From positions 1 to 62,707 of IMG/VR virus record IMGVR_UViG_3300033134_000003: a stretch of DNA of 62,707 nt. One strand, given 5' to 3'. Numbering within the stretch: position 1 is the first letter of the stretch; every line of letters starts with the position of its first letter. Below are positions 26,401-33,228 of the stretch, piece after piece. Under the pieces are notes generated by a model. The model was not told the DNA's origin and ran no database searches. It was given only the letters and a program-made list of their open reading frames with translations. The stretch is from a virus. The translations under genes were made by a program, and so were the position numbers.

Positions 26401-27793
26401 TGGCAGCACCTGAGGAGGTCACTCCAAGTGTGGTGAAAGCACCCGCGGCCGGTGTAGTCGTACCGATGGGCGGCGGGGTCAAAAGGTAATTTGAAAAGGC
26501 GGTGCCCGAAAGAGCCCCGCTAGCGCTCAGATTGCTAAATGCTCCGGTGGAGGGAGCAGTGCTCCCGATGGGGCCGGGCGAAGCAAATGTGGCGCCATTC
26601 AACGAGGATGCATTGAGGTTCGCAACGTTCGTGGTCGAGGACACCACGAAAGGTGGCGTGCCGGTGTTGACCGTCGAGGTGAACTGTCCCGTAGCGGACA
26701 GCGTCGTGAATGCGCCGGCCGCAGGGGTCGTGGCGCCGATCGCAGGCGGTGTCGCATAGTTCTGCGTCGCGAAGGTGCCAAGCCCGCTGATCTGCGTGCT
26801 GGGGAATGTCGGGAACGCGGCCGCCGGATAGGAGGACATCGCGTGGTACCCGGCCGCCCCGCTCGAGGAGCCGGTGTTCCCCCACACCCCGTATCCGACG
26901 CCGGTGTTGGCGAGCGTGACCGTCACCCCGCCCGTCGAGCCAGAATTGCTGATGAGCGAACCATCGCCGGTGAAGGAGCTCACCCCGCCCCCGCCTGCCG
27001 TCGCGTTCAGCGTTCCGCTCGTGATGCTGAGATTCGTGCCGAGCGTGAGGCATGACCCGGTCGTGCCCGTCGATGCGTAGTAGATCAGCTGGTCCACCGT
27101 GCAGCTGGGAAGAGACCCGCCACCGCCGCTTGCGTTGATGGTCTGGTTCGGCCAGGTGCCCGAGATCGTGACGTTCGTGCCGGCAACCAGACTCGCGCCG
27201 GTCACCGCGCTCCCGAGGTTGGCCGCCGAGGGGGTCGCGAGGAAGGTCGCAACGCCGGTGCCAAAGCCCGTGATAGACCCCAGAGGGAGCCCCGTCGCAC
27301 TCGCGAGCGATCCGGAGTAGCTGCCAGAGAGGGTGAGCTGGATGTTGCCGCTCGAGGGGTTGATGAAGCCGATCGTGAGGCCGTCGGTCGCTGCGGAATT
27401 CTCGAAGTTGATCGTCGTGCTGCTGTCGAGGAGCGTACCGTTGACCTGAAAGATTGCCCCGCCGGGGCAGGTCACGGTCGTCGGTGGATCTGCAAGGCTG
27501 ATCGCCCAGTTGAGGCAGTACGTACCAAGGGCTCCGGGCAGGATGCTCGCCGGCGCGCCCCCGTTGGTCCCATACATGAGACCGTTGATGTTGAAGAGCT
27601 CCCCGAGATCATTGTTGATGAATCCGAAGGCCTGCCAGAGCGGGTAGCCCGTCCCGGTATTCGCAGGGCCGCTCGAGAAATTGCAGTTCGCCGAGGTGCT
27701 GCACTTGATCGGATGCTGCTGAGCGTGCGCGGGGGAGAGGTGCAGCAGGGCCGCGAGGCCCGCGAGGAGCAGGCCCTTACGAAGAGTTCGCAT
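23492..27793 (-). CDS. Giant secreted fibre-like protein with tail-fibre repeats
   Basis: 1433 aa from ATG 27793, with GTAGAAGGAGCATCA upstream. Signal peptide (RTLRKGLLLAGLAALLHLSPAHAQ). Then Gly/Ser/Thr-rich beta repeats, including PAIGATTPAAGAFTTLSATG and two variants, a motif common in phage tail fibres. About 300 bases encoding VASTDMGG...VSGGGTLTIPAISSS occur twice (about 24370-24700 and 25570-25870), an internal duplication. The C-terminus holds a small beta domain with TGNMTITVSGST. First gene of the four-gene secreted operon. A fibre with a Sec signal is odd; either infected cells export it or the hydrophobic N-terminus has another role. Confidence 0.7.
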   Translation of the reverse strand: MRTLRKGLLLAGLAALLHLSPAHAQQHPIKCSTSANCNFSSGPANTGTGYPLWQAFGFINNDLGELFNINGLMYGTNGGAPASILPGALGTYCLNWAISLADPPTTVTCPGGAIFQVNGTLLDSSTTINFENSAATDGLTIGFINPSSGNIQLTLSGSYSGSLASATGLPLGSITGFGTGVATFLATPSAANLGSAVTGASLVAGTNVTISGTWPNQTINASGGGGSLPSCTVDQLIYYASTGTTGSCLTLGTNLSITSGTLNATAGGGGVSSFTGDGSLISNSGSTGGVTVTLANTGVGYGVWGNTGSSSGAAGYHAMSSYPAAAFPTFPSTQISGLGTFATQNYATPPAIGATTPAAGAFTTLSATGQFTSTVNTGTPPFVVSSTTNVANLNASSLNGATFASPGPIGSTAPSTGAFSNLSASGALSGTAFSNYLLTPPPIGTTTPAAGAFTTLGVTSSGAASTPAQSWTGAPFAGGTGTTTVPLLYCNDGTAPSTWSTNGTEFGCNAPSSFLGNFFDMHVNGGASVFSVTYQGVISGIGTGLSGTASSLNIGGNAATATNLASYPALCTGGQFSQGLSSGSNNCATPSASASSITPGTTTVSGATAPCLIDNSTGTTMGCAAIGQTLALASNTLNTTAPQRTATSSPTVASTDMGGVIVSNVSGGGTLTIPAISSSVFPANTTLTVINYSTSTETVSSTPTVNSGGGCVTGTGIPAGATWELISNGTTIDCNQTVSTASGGMVYPGAGIPQSTGSAWGTSITPGTGVVTALGDAVNGTGGLLTYSIIGTSGATLGLLNTNNTFSGASVFSGSVAHTATSLPLQAAGTLGVAGETSTPTLGAAGEGDIYLLSTTGGLAFIGEGSTNDLSFFNKNGTSVCTVATGTTNWNCTGLEVGGTNVVTAGANSSITSLTGLTTALSAGQGGTGSSTVPSSAQIPVGNSGGTAYAPQTLSGDGSLTSAGVLKVTATNGTSFSVLATTVPGTGVAAALGDNIGSAGAPVVYGGAGGTPSSLTCTNCSGTAASLVAGSALVPERTVTSSPTVASTDMGGQIVANVSGGGTLTIPAISSSIFAANMALRVVNYSASTMAVSTTPTVNSGGGCASGTGIPSGDTWSMVSNGTTIDCSQTVNSSSGGGGGVTIGNAVSGGTANTLLYTNSGTDVANASSVPLGFTTTPIALTAVSSNFTPNLSGASSSNQFTLTLGSGDTIANPTGSIAGESFTLAISQPSSGGPYTVSWGAGYSWAAGSAPSLNTGANAVTLVNCEVITTTPTMVCYGPVNGAFLASTSAQNPSAPSSTSAFSAQGLSSGVTRFTPTTTGNMTITVSGSTACGTGTCTAATAGVEYYIMYGTGNGNANGSTTLGTTCGGTQEYRNGAAVTSGDGPNRPFSITCNVSGLTVGTAYYVDLAAEAVTTASSVALANVVISAQEAR

Positions 27794-27804
27794 TGATGCT
27801 CCTT

Positions 27805-28413
27805 CTACGGAACGGTGATCTCTACCGGCACGACCGCGATCGCCTGCGAGTCGATGTCGCCGGTCAGCTTGTCCAGGCGCCCGGCGATGCGGCACCAGAA
27901 GACGAGCCCCCCGAGGGTGAAGCGCTGCTGCATAGGGTCATCCGGGGCGAAGGCCGCCTGCAGCGCATCGAGAATGTTGTTGAGCAGGCTTTCTGGCACC
28001 GCGTCCGGGTCGGAGCCAGCGTTCGCGTAGACCCACACTTCGGCGCGGATCGTCTGCGCTTGCTGGATGATGTTCTGGTACTCGAGATCCTCGTCCATGC
28101 CCCGGAGGAAGAGGGCCGGCTGCGCGGCAACATCACTCCAGAATTTGATCCTGCGGCCGGTGGTCTGGAATCCGGTCGTGAGGGCGACCGCGGTCCCGGA
28201 CGCAAGAGCAGGCTCGGTCAATGTGACCGTTCCGCCCACCGTATCGATCGCCTCGATGTAGCACTCCCGCTGCATGCCAGGCCCGAAGACCGGGAGGCCC
28301 AGGAAGAGCCCGGCGAGGCTTGAGACGTTCGTGAGGACTTCGGAGTTGGCCTCGGTGGTTGCCGTGAAGGACACCTGCAGGGCTCCGACCAGCGTCGAAA
28401 ATAGCGCCTGCAT
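27805..28413 (-). CDS. Tail completion/terminator-like protein with inserted beta module
   Basis: 202 aa from ATG 28413; an ATG at 28470 is less likely as it overlaps the neighbour and reads as low complexity. The C-terminal half (AEVWVYANAGSDPDAVPESLLNNILDAL ... IPVEITVP-like ending) resembles the phage tail terminator / tail completion family encoded after the HK97 gp10-like gene. An insert at about 35-95 (LAGLFLGLPVFGPGMQ, TVGGTVTLTEPALASGTAVALTTG) matches a small module found in other proteins here. It is the last head-tail joining gene before the secreted operon. Confidence 0.6.
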   Translation of the reverse strand: MQALFSTLVGALQVSFTATTEANSEVLTNVSSLAGLFLGLPVFGPGMQRECYIEAIDTVGGTVTLTEPALASGTAVALTTGFQTTGRRIKFWSDVAAQPALFLRGMDEDLEYQNIIQQAQTIRAEVWVYANAGSDPDAVPESLLNNILDALQAAFAPDDPMQQRFTLGGLVFWCRIAGRLDKLTGDIDSQAIAVVPVEITVP

Positions 28414-28470
28414 GACGCTCTCTCGCGATGGTCTACCCACTTGTCCCCACTCCTGCCCACTTCGGCCCAT

Positions 28471-28971
28471 TCATGCGACATCGCCCCCCTGCGCGGCCGC
28501 CTGGGCGATCGCCTCCTCGAGTTGCGCCCGGATCTCCGGTTCCATTTGAGCGAATGGCCCGCGCAGGTACTCAAACGCCGCGATATGCACGGGCTTGGTG
28601 AGCCTTGCGAGAACGCGCCGGCGTTGACCGCCGAGGCGCGCAAGGGCGCCGGCGCGCTCGAAGATCTTGCGCGCCTTGTTGGAACCGTATTCGAGCGTCG
28701 CAGCTTTCGCGTATTCGCCGGCGATCCCTGGGGCGAACACGGCCACGTACCCCGCAACGCGCTCGGGGTTGTCCGTGAAGGTGCGCCCGCGGATCTCGCT
28801 CCTCAAGCGTCCAGTCCGGACCGGAGCTGCGACCTCGACGCGCCCCTCGAGCTCCTCGGTGATCTGATCGATGCGTGCAGCGAGTTGCCGGCGCGCAAAG
28901 GCCGGGAAGCGATCGAACCTCGCCTCGAGCTCGCGGTCCCCGTCGAGCCGCACGGACATGATCGGCATCAT
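28471..28971 (-). CDS. HK97 gp10-like head-tail/tail completion protein
   Basis: 166 aa. The segment RVEVAAPVRTGRLRSEIRGR followed later by AKAATLEYGSNKARK is the standard signature of the HK97 gp10 family, which joins tail to head. Start is ATG 28971 in an ATGATG cluster overlapping the upstream stop; ATG 28959 is also possible. Neighbours on both sides are connector-region genes, supporting the call. Confidence 0.75.
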   Translation of the reverse strand: MMPIMSVRLDGDRELEARFDRFPAFARRQLAARIDQITEELEGRVEVAAPVRTGRLRSEIRGRTFTDNPERVAGYVAVFAPGIAGEYAKAATLEYGSNKARKIFERAGALARLGGQRRRVLARLTKPVHIAAFEYLRGPFAQMEPEIRAQLEEAIAQAAAQGGDVA

Positions 28972-29900
28972 GCGGAGGCGACCACCGGCACGCGATAGCG
29001 ATCGAGCACATCGAGAATCTCATTCGGGTACGGTCCGCGTTGACCCGGCGCCGCGCCCACCCAGAACCGCTCGAGCCCGACCTGGCCGGACTGGCTTCTC
29101 TCGACGATCTTCGGATCGCGCCCCTTCGACTTGAAACGCCCGACGAGGATCTGCTCGCACACCCTCTGGAGGTCAAGGGGCATGTTCGGCGTGTCATCGT
29201 TCGGGAGCTGGTAGCCGGCCTGGTAGATGACCGTGACTTGCACCGCGGCCCAGGTCCTGGGATTACCGGCCTCATTCAGGCGATAGAGCATTCCCGGGCC
29301 CTCATCCCCCGGAAGAAGTGATCCCGCCTGCACCTCAAAGCCCGAGCCTGCCGCAAGGCCGATGTCGTTCCCGTCGATGGTCTCAACGACGCTGATTCCG
29401 GCCGATAGCGCAATCGCACTATTGCTCTCGGTCGCGGCCTCGGAGATCGTGATCGAGCCTGAACCCAGGCCCGTGATGGTGGCGCCACTCGGGATGCCAG
29501 GTCCGGAGAAGAGCTGATCGACCGCGAGGCCCTGAAGACTTGCGATGCCGTCGACGAGCTGCTCGCCCTCGTAGGTGTTGCCGATGATCTCCACGACGGG
29601 CCCCTGAAACGGCCACCTCGTGAGCTTCAGCGGGTTGAGCGCTGAGCGCACGCCCTCGCCCCATACCCCGCGCTGCGGGCGATACACGTCCTGCCAAGTG
29701 GCAAGGCCGAACACGCGATTGCAGTAGCGCGCGATCCCCGCCGACTCCTCGTTCAGCATACGAGTGAGGGTCGCATCGTTACTCGTGTCGCTTGAGTTGA
29801 GGCCGAGCTCGTCCTTGATGTTGGCGAGCGTCGTGAGCGTATAGGACGCAGGAGGCTCGAGCAGCTGCGTGATGACGTAGCTTGCCGTCTGGCTCTGCAC
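28968..29900 (-). CDS. Head-tail connector (gp6-like) with inserted beta module
   Basis: 310 aa, longer than usual connectors. The N-terminal helical part (TLANIKDELGLNSSDTSNDATLTRMLNEES) matches gp6-like DNA packaging/connector proteins that form a ring under the portal. About residues 115-185 contain a beta insert with LFSGPGIPSGATITGLGSGS and SISEAATESN-like strands, the same module found in the tail tip, beta-helix and tail completion proteins. After the insert the connector sequence resumes (PLDLQRVCEQILVGRFK). Confidence 0.7.
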   Translation of the reverse strand: MQSQTASYVITQLLEPPASYTLTTLANIKDELGLNSSDTSNDATLTRMLNEESAGIARYCNRVFGLATWQDVYRPQRGVWGEGVRSALNPLKLTRWPFQGPVVEIIGNTYEGEQLVDGIASLQGLAVDQLFSGPGIPSGATITGLGSGSITISEAATESNSAIALSAGISVVETIDGNDIGLAAGSGFEVQAGSLLPGDEGPGMLYRLNEAGNPRTWAAVQVTVIYQAGYQLPNDDTPNMPLDLQRVCEQILVGRFKSKGRDPKIVERSQSGQVGLERFWVGAAPGQRGPYPNEILDVLDRYRVPVVASA

Positions 29901-29901
29901 G

Positions 29902-30264
29902 TCAGAAGACGAGGCGTGTGACGAGCGTGAGGGTTACGAGGTTGGTCTGGTTGACGGGAGAGGCCTGCGTGCCAGAGCGGATCTGAAAGAGGCTGATCCC
30001 GCGGAGCTTCGTCGGGTCGATCGCAACGTAGTATTGCAGCGAGCCGCCCGTGAGGCTCGGGATCTCAACCTCCGTTCCCGCGGTGCCGTCCCAGACCTCG
30101 CTCCAGGTCTGGCCCCCATCGATCGAGGCCTGAAGTGTGATCGCCGCGGTGGTCCAGTTGGAGGGAACCTGGAGCCCGACCAGCTCCTTGTTGCCGATCG
30201 CGACCGGCCCGGAGAGCGCCTGGCCGGCCGCGATGGTTGCTGTTTGAAGATCTATTTCCGCCAT
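29902..30264 (-). CDS. Small structural protein, unknown
   Basis: 120 aa. All-beta pattern with AITLQASIDGGQTWSEVWDG and a terminal LVTLTLVTRLVF. It resembles head fibre, decoration or capping proteins often coded between capsid and connector genes, but no family can be named. The gene sits 1 base after the connector start region and is co-oriented with the late operon. Confidence 0.6.
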   Translation of the reverse strand: MAEIDLQTATIAAGQALSGPVAIGNKELVGLQVPSNWTTAAITLQASIDGGQTWSEVWDGTAGTEVEIPSLTGGSLQYYVAIDPTKLRGISLFQIRSGTQASPVNQTNLVTLTLVTRLVF

Positions 30265-30281
30265 GTGGGCGTGCCTTCTTC

Positions 30282-31043
30282 TTAGAGCCGGTTCATCCCG
30301 AGATCGACCTTGTCGAGCTGCAGCGTCCCGACACCCACGCCCGAGGCCTTGTACACGGTGCAGTAGGGCTCGAGCACGGCATTCGCGCCGGTCGCAGCGA
30401 AGCTCATCTGGTGGGGGGTCGAGACCTCGACTCCGTCGATGAAGAATCGCACGTTGGTCGGGTCCGTCGCATCGATGCGGAAGAGATGGAAGGTGCCTGC
30501 GACCGCAACGATGCCCGTCGATGCCGAGATCGTGTTGACCCCGTCCTTGGTCTGCATGTTGATGTTGCCGTTGCCGGACATCTGGAAGCGGGCGTAATAG
30601 GCATTGTTGTCCGGCCCGTCGATCCAGGCGGACATGAGCCCGAAGACAGCCTCACAGACGCCGGTCGGCACCACGGATGCATTGATGCGCGCCTCCCAGA
30701 TGGCGCACTTCGTCATGTCCCAGTTGAGCTCGTCGTTTGCGTAGAGCGTGGCCTCCTGCTTCTCGCTCGTCGCATCGAGCGCGCAGGCGACCGCACCGCC
30801 GGAGAAATTCGCGACCACCGCGACGGTCGGGCTCCCGGAGGTCTTCTGGATCTTCGAGCACCAGGGATAGCCCACCGCAGGGGACCCGCCCGCGGGGATC
30901 GCCGAGTGCCCCGGACCGATGAAGTCGTCCCCGAAGGTCACGGTGCTGAAGAGTTGCACGGTCTCGGAGGTGGCCGCGTCGTATTCGCTTTGCGGGTTGC
31001 CCAGCGCATCCGAATGGGATCGCAGCTGAATGGTCTGGCTCAT
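30282..31043 (-). CDS. Concanavalin-like (lectin-fold) virion protein
   Basis: 253 aa. The order VTFGDDFIGPG, CAIWEARINASVV, NAYYARFQMSGNGNINMQTKDG, TFHLFRIDATDPTNVRFFIDG is the pattern of a jelly-roll lectin/glucanase-type sandwich. Such proteins decorate capsids or bind glycans. Location beside the capsid gene favours a capsid-surface decoration role (inference). No catalytic EXDXXE motif is present. Confidence 0.6.
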   Translation of the reverse strand: MSQTIQLRSHSDALGNPQSEYDAATSETVQLFSTVTFGDDFIGPGHSAIPAGGSPAVGYPWCSKIQKTSGSPTVAVVANFSGGAVACALDATSEKQEATLYANDELNWDMTKCAIWEARINASVVPTGVCEAVFGLMSAWIDGPDNNAYYARFQMSGNGNINMQTKDGVNTISASTGIVAVAGTFHLFRIDATDPTNVRFFIDGVEVSTPHQMSFAATGANAVLEPYCTVYKASGVGVGTLQLDKVDLGMNRL

Positions 31044-31085
31044 CGAGTGCTCCTACAGAAAGATTGGAACTTGAGTCGCTGGTCG

Positions 31086-31115
31086 AAGGGGCCGCGGGTT
31101 GCCCCGCGACCCCTT
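31086..31115 (-). terminator. Strong GC hairpin with GCAA loop
   Basis: 13-base arms with one mismatch closing a GCAA tetraloop (leftward reading), located between the 166-aa gene and the lectin-fold gene. No T-run follows; it may stabilise or attenuate the abundant capsid transcript. Confidence 0.55.
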
Positions 31116-31137
31116 GCGCCCTTCCCTCGTCGTTGGC

Positions 31138-31638
31138 CTAGACCTCGGAGGCCGGCGGAACCTGCTGCTGGAAGCGGCCCAGGTATTCCATGTACGCCTC
31201 GGTGATGTTCGCGGCGTTGGATGCCGAGGTTTCCACCGCGATGTGATTGAATCCGTTCGCAAGGTCGAGGCAGTCTGCGGGGTCGAACTCGAACACCACG
31301 ATCTGATCCTTGAGCGCAGTGCCGCACTGGAATGCGCCGTTGGTCGCCGGACCTTGAGAGACCAGCGTGTCGGAGGCAGTCGTGTCGGCGTTATAGAACA
31401 CGGGCGGCTGTGCATTCGTGCCGATGGCCTTCGAGCCCGCCCCGGCGCTCGAGGTGGCCTGCAGGATCGTGAACGTCACCTGCGCCGCGTTACCCTGGTT
31501 GACGCGGCAGACCACGGCGACCTTGCCGCTGCAGTTGCGCAGAGACTTGTAGGTGCCGGTACGGCCGGCGGCATCCGCAGCCGGGGGCAGCATTCCGATG
31601 GGCGGGCACTGGTAGGAGAATTGAAATTGCCTTGACAC
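31138..31638 (-). CDS. Probable capsid decoration/head protein
   Basis: 166 aa. Two predicted beta layers with Cys at several positions; KVAVVCRVNQGNAAQVTFTILQATS and DQIVVFEFDPADCLDL are the most ordered stretches. It directly follows the major capsid gene, the normal place for a decoration or cement protein. The 143-base gap before it holds a hairpin (CGCGGCG/CGCCGCG arms). Family not recognised. Confidence 0.6.
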   Translation of the reverse strand: MSRQFQFSYQCPPIGMLPPAADAAGRTGTYKSLRNCSGKVAVVCRVNQGNAAQVTFTILQATSSAGAGSKAIGTNAQPPVFYNADTTASDTLVSQGPATNGAFQCGTALKDQIVVFEFDPADCLDLANGFNHIAVETSASNAANITEAYMEYLGRFQQQVPPASEV

Positions 31639-31781
31639 TGAGGTCTACCTCGACCCGCCCCCCATTGCGGGCAACCGGGATGTAGATAGGGCACGGGTGG
31701 GGATCCCGCACCAGAAGAGGCGCCCCTTCGCGGCGCACGCAGAGCGCGCCGCCGCGAGAAAGGCCGCCTTTGCAGCCGCAG

Positions 31782-33140
31782 TTAGCGCTGCGCCAGAACG
31801 ATGAACGGGCTCTTGGTGTTCGAGCCTTTGAACGGGGTGAGCGCGGTCTGCCAGAGGGGGTTCCCGTCCACCCGGTAGGTGAAGCGGAACGTCATCTCAT
31901 CGGTGAGGAACCGCACATGCATGGAGGTTGCCGCCTGCATTCCGCGCTTGTCTGCGAGGACGTACTGGCTGAAGTCCGCGAGGATGATGTCCCCCGGAGT
32001 GCCGAGGGTCGATGCGTACTCGATCGGGATCACCGGGCGCCCGAAAAGCTGCGAGTACGGGCTCTGATTGAGGCCGCCGGCGGGCAGGAACATCGGCAAG
32101 CCACCGCTCCCGACCGTCTGGGAGAGCTGGTAGAGCTGCGGCTCGACATCCTGGTTGATGAACCAGACCGAGTTCTTGCGCGAGCGGATCCAGCACCGCG
32201 ACCACATATTGACGATGTTGTTGAGCGAGAGCGTTGCACTCGCCTGCCCGCTATCCTTCGCGACCGTGACGAGAGCGGGGGCATTGAGGATGCCCAGGGG
32301 TTTGCCGACGCCGTCCCCTTCGACGATGCCGTCCTCCGTCATGAACATGATTTCCTCGGAGAACGCCTGGCTTGCGATCGTCTCGAGGGCCGTCTGGTCT
32401 GCGAGGAGCTCGTCGGAGACGTACATGACCGACATGAGCTTCTTCAGGTCGAGCTCGATCAAGCGGAACTTCGGCTTGGTCGCGTTCGCACCGTCTCCTT
32501 CAGAGACCCAGTACGACTGCACACCGCCCCAGCGGCTGCCGGTCGCGCGGCTCGATTCATCGACCGCCGGCAGTTTGATTCCGTTTGCGTTGGCGGAGAT
32601 CGGGAGCTTGAAGACGCGGCCCAGAATCTCGCCCATGTCGTAGGCGCGCGTCCACACCGCCGATGCGAAGTCCGACTGCACCAGGAAGCCGCCCGCAGAG
32701 GGATCCGTTTCACCAGCACCGGCCGGGGCTCGCACGAGGCGCCCGTCGGTCGTCCCGCCTGCGTAGTGCTGGACGATGGCCCGCAGCTGCTCGCCGAAGC
32801 TGCGGAAATGCTTGCTCGACTCGGGCTTGAAGCCGGTCACACCGCGCGCGTGCGCGACGTAATCGGACATGGCCCATGAGGCCCGCGCCGTGCGCAGCTC
32901 GGGCGTTGCGGCGACGAGCGCCCCAGCCGAGAACGGCGAGGGGTCGGTAGCCTCCTCGGTGGACGGCCGAGCCTGGCCGCGGGAGATATCCTGCGCTCGC
33001 TGAGCGCGGGTGATCATCGCGTCGAGTTCGGTGATCTCCCGCTCCGTCGAGCCGAATTGCTTCGGATCATCGATGAGCAGCTCGAGACGGGCCGCAAGGT
33101 CAGCGCGACGCTGTTTCAGGGCAGCAAGTTTCTCAGACAT
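31782..33140 (-). CDS. Major capsid protein, HK97 family
   Basis: 452 aa. The N-terminal 110 residues are coiled coil (scaffold-like delta domain, probably removed by the prohead protease). The rest has family landmarks: GGFLVQSDFASAVWTRAYDMGEIL, LIELDLKKLMSVMYVSDELLADQ, FMTEDGIVEGDGVGKPLGILN and PVIPIEYASTLGTPGDIILADFSQYVLADK. RBS with GGAG lies about 10 bases upstream of ATG 33140. It is preceded by the protease-scaffold fusion and portal, the normal order. Confidence 0.9.
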   Translation of the reverse strand: MSEKLAALKQRRADLAARLELLIDDPKQFGSTEREITELDAMITRAQRAQDISRGQARPSTEEATDPSPFSAGALVAATPELRTARASWAMSDYVAHARGVTGFKPESSKHFRSFGEQLRAIVQHYAGGTTDGRLVRAPAGAGETDPSAGGFLVQSDFASAVWTRAYDMGEILGRVFKLPISANANGIKLPAVDESSRATGSRWGGVQSYWVSEGDGANATKPKFRLIELDLKKLMSVMYVSDELLADQTALETIASQAFSEEIMFMTEDGIVEGDGVGKPLGILNAPALVTVAKDSGQASATLSLNNIVNMWSRCWIRSRKNSVWFINQDVEPQLYQLSQTVGSGGLPMFLPAGGLNQSPYSQLFGRPVIPIEYASTLGTPGDIILADFSQYVLADKRGMQAATSMHVRFLTDEMTFRFTYRVDGNPLWQTALTPFKGSNTKSPFIVLAQR

Positions 33141-33228
33141 TTTTCAGGGACTCCGTATGACAAAGCCGCTGCCTAGGCGGCCGAAGGGAAGGCGCTCGCG
33201 TCGCCGCGCGCGAGGTTTAGGGAATCAA

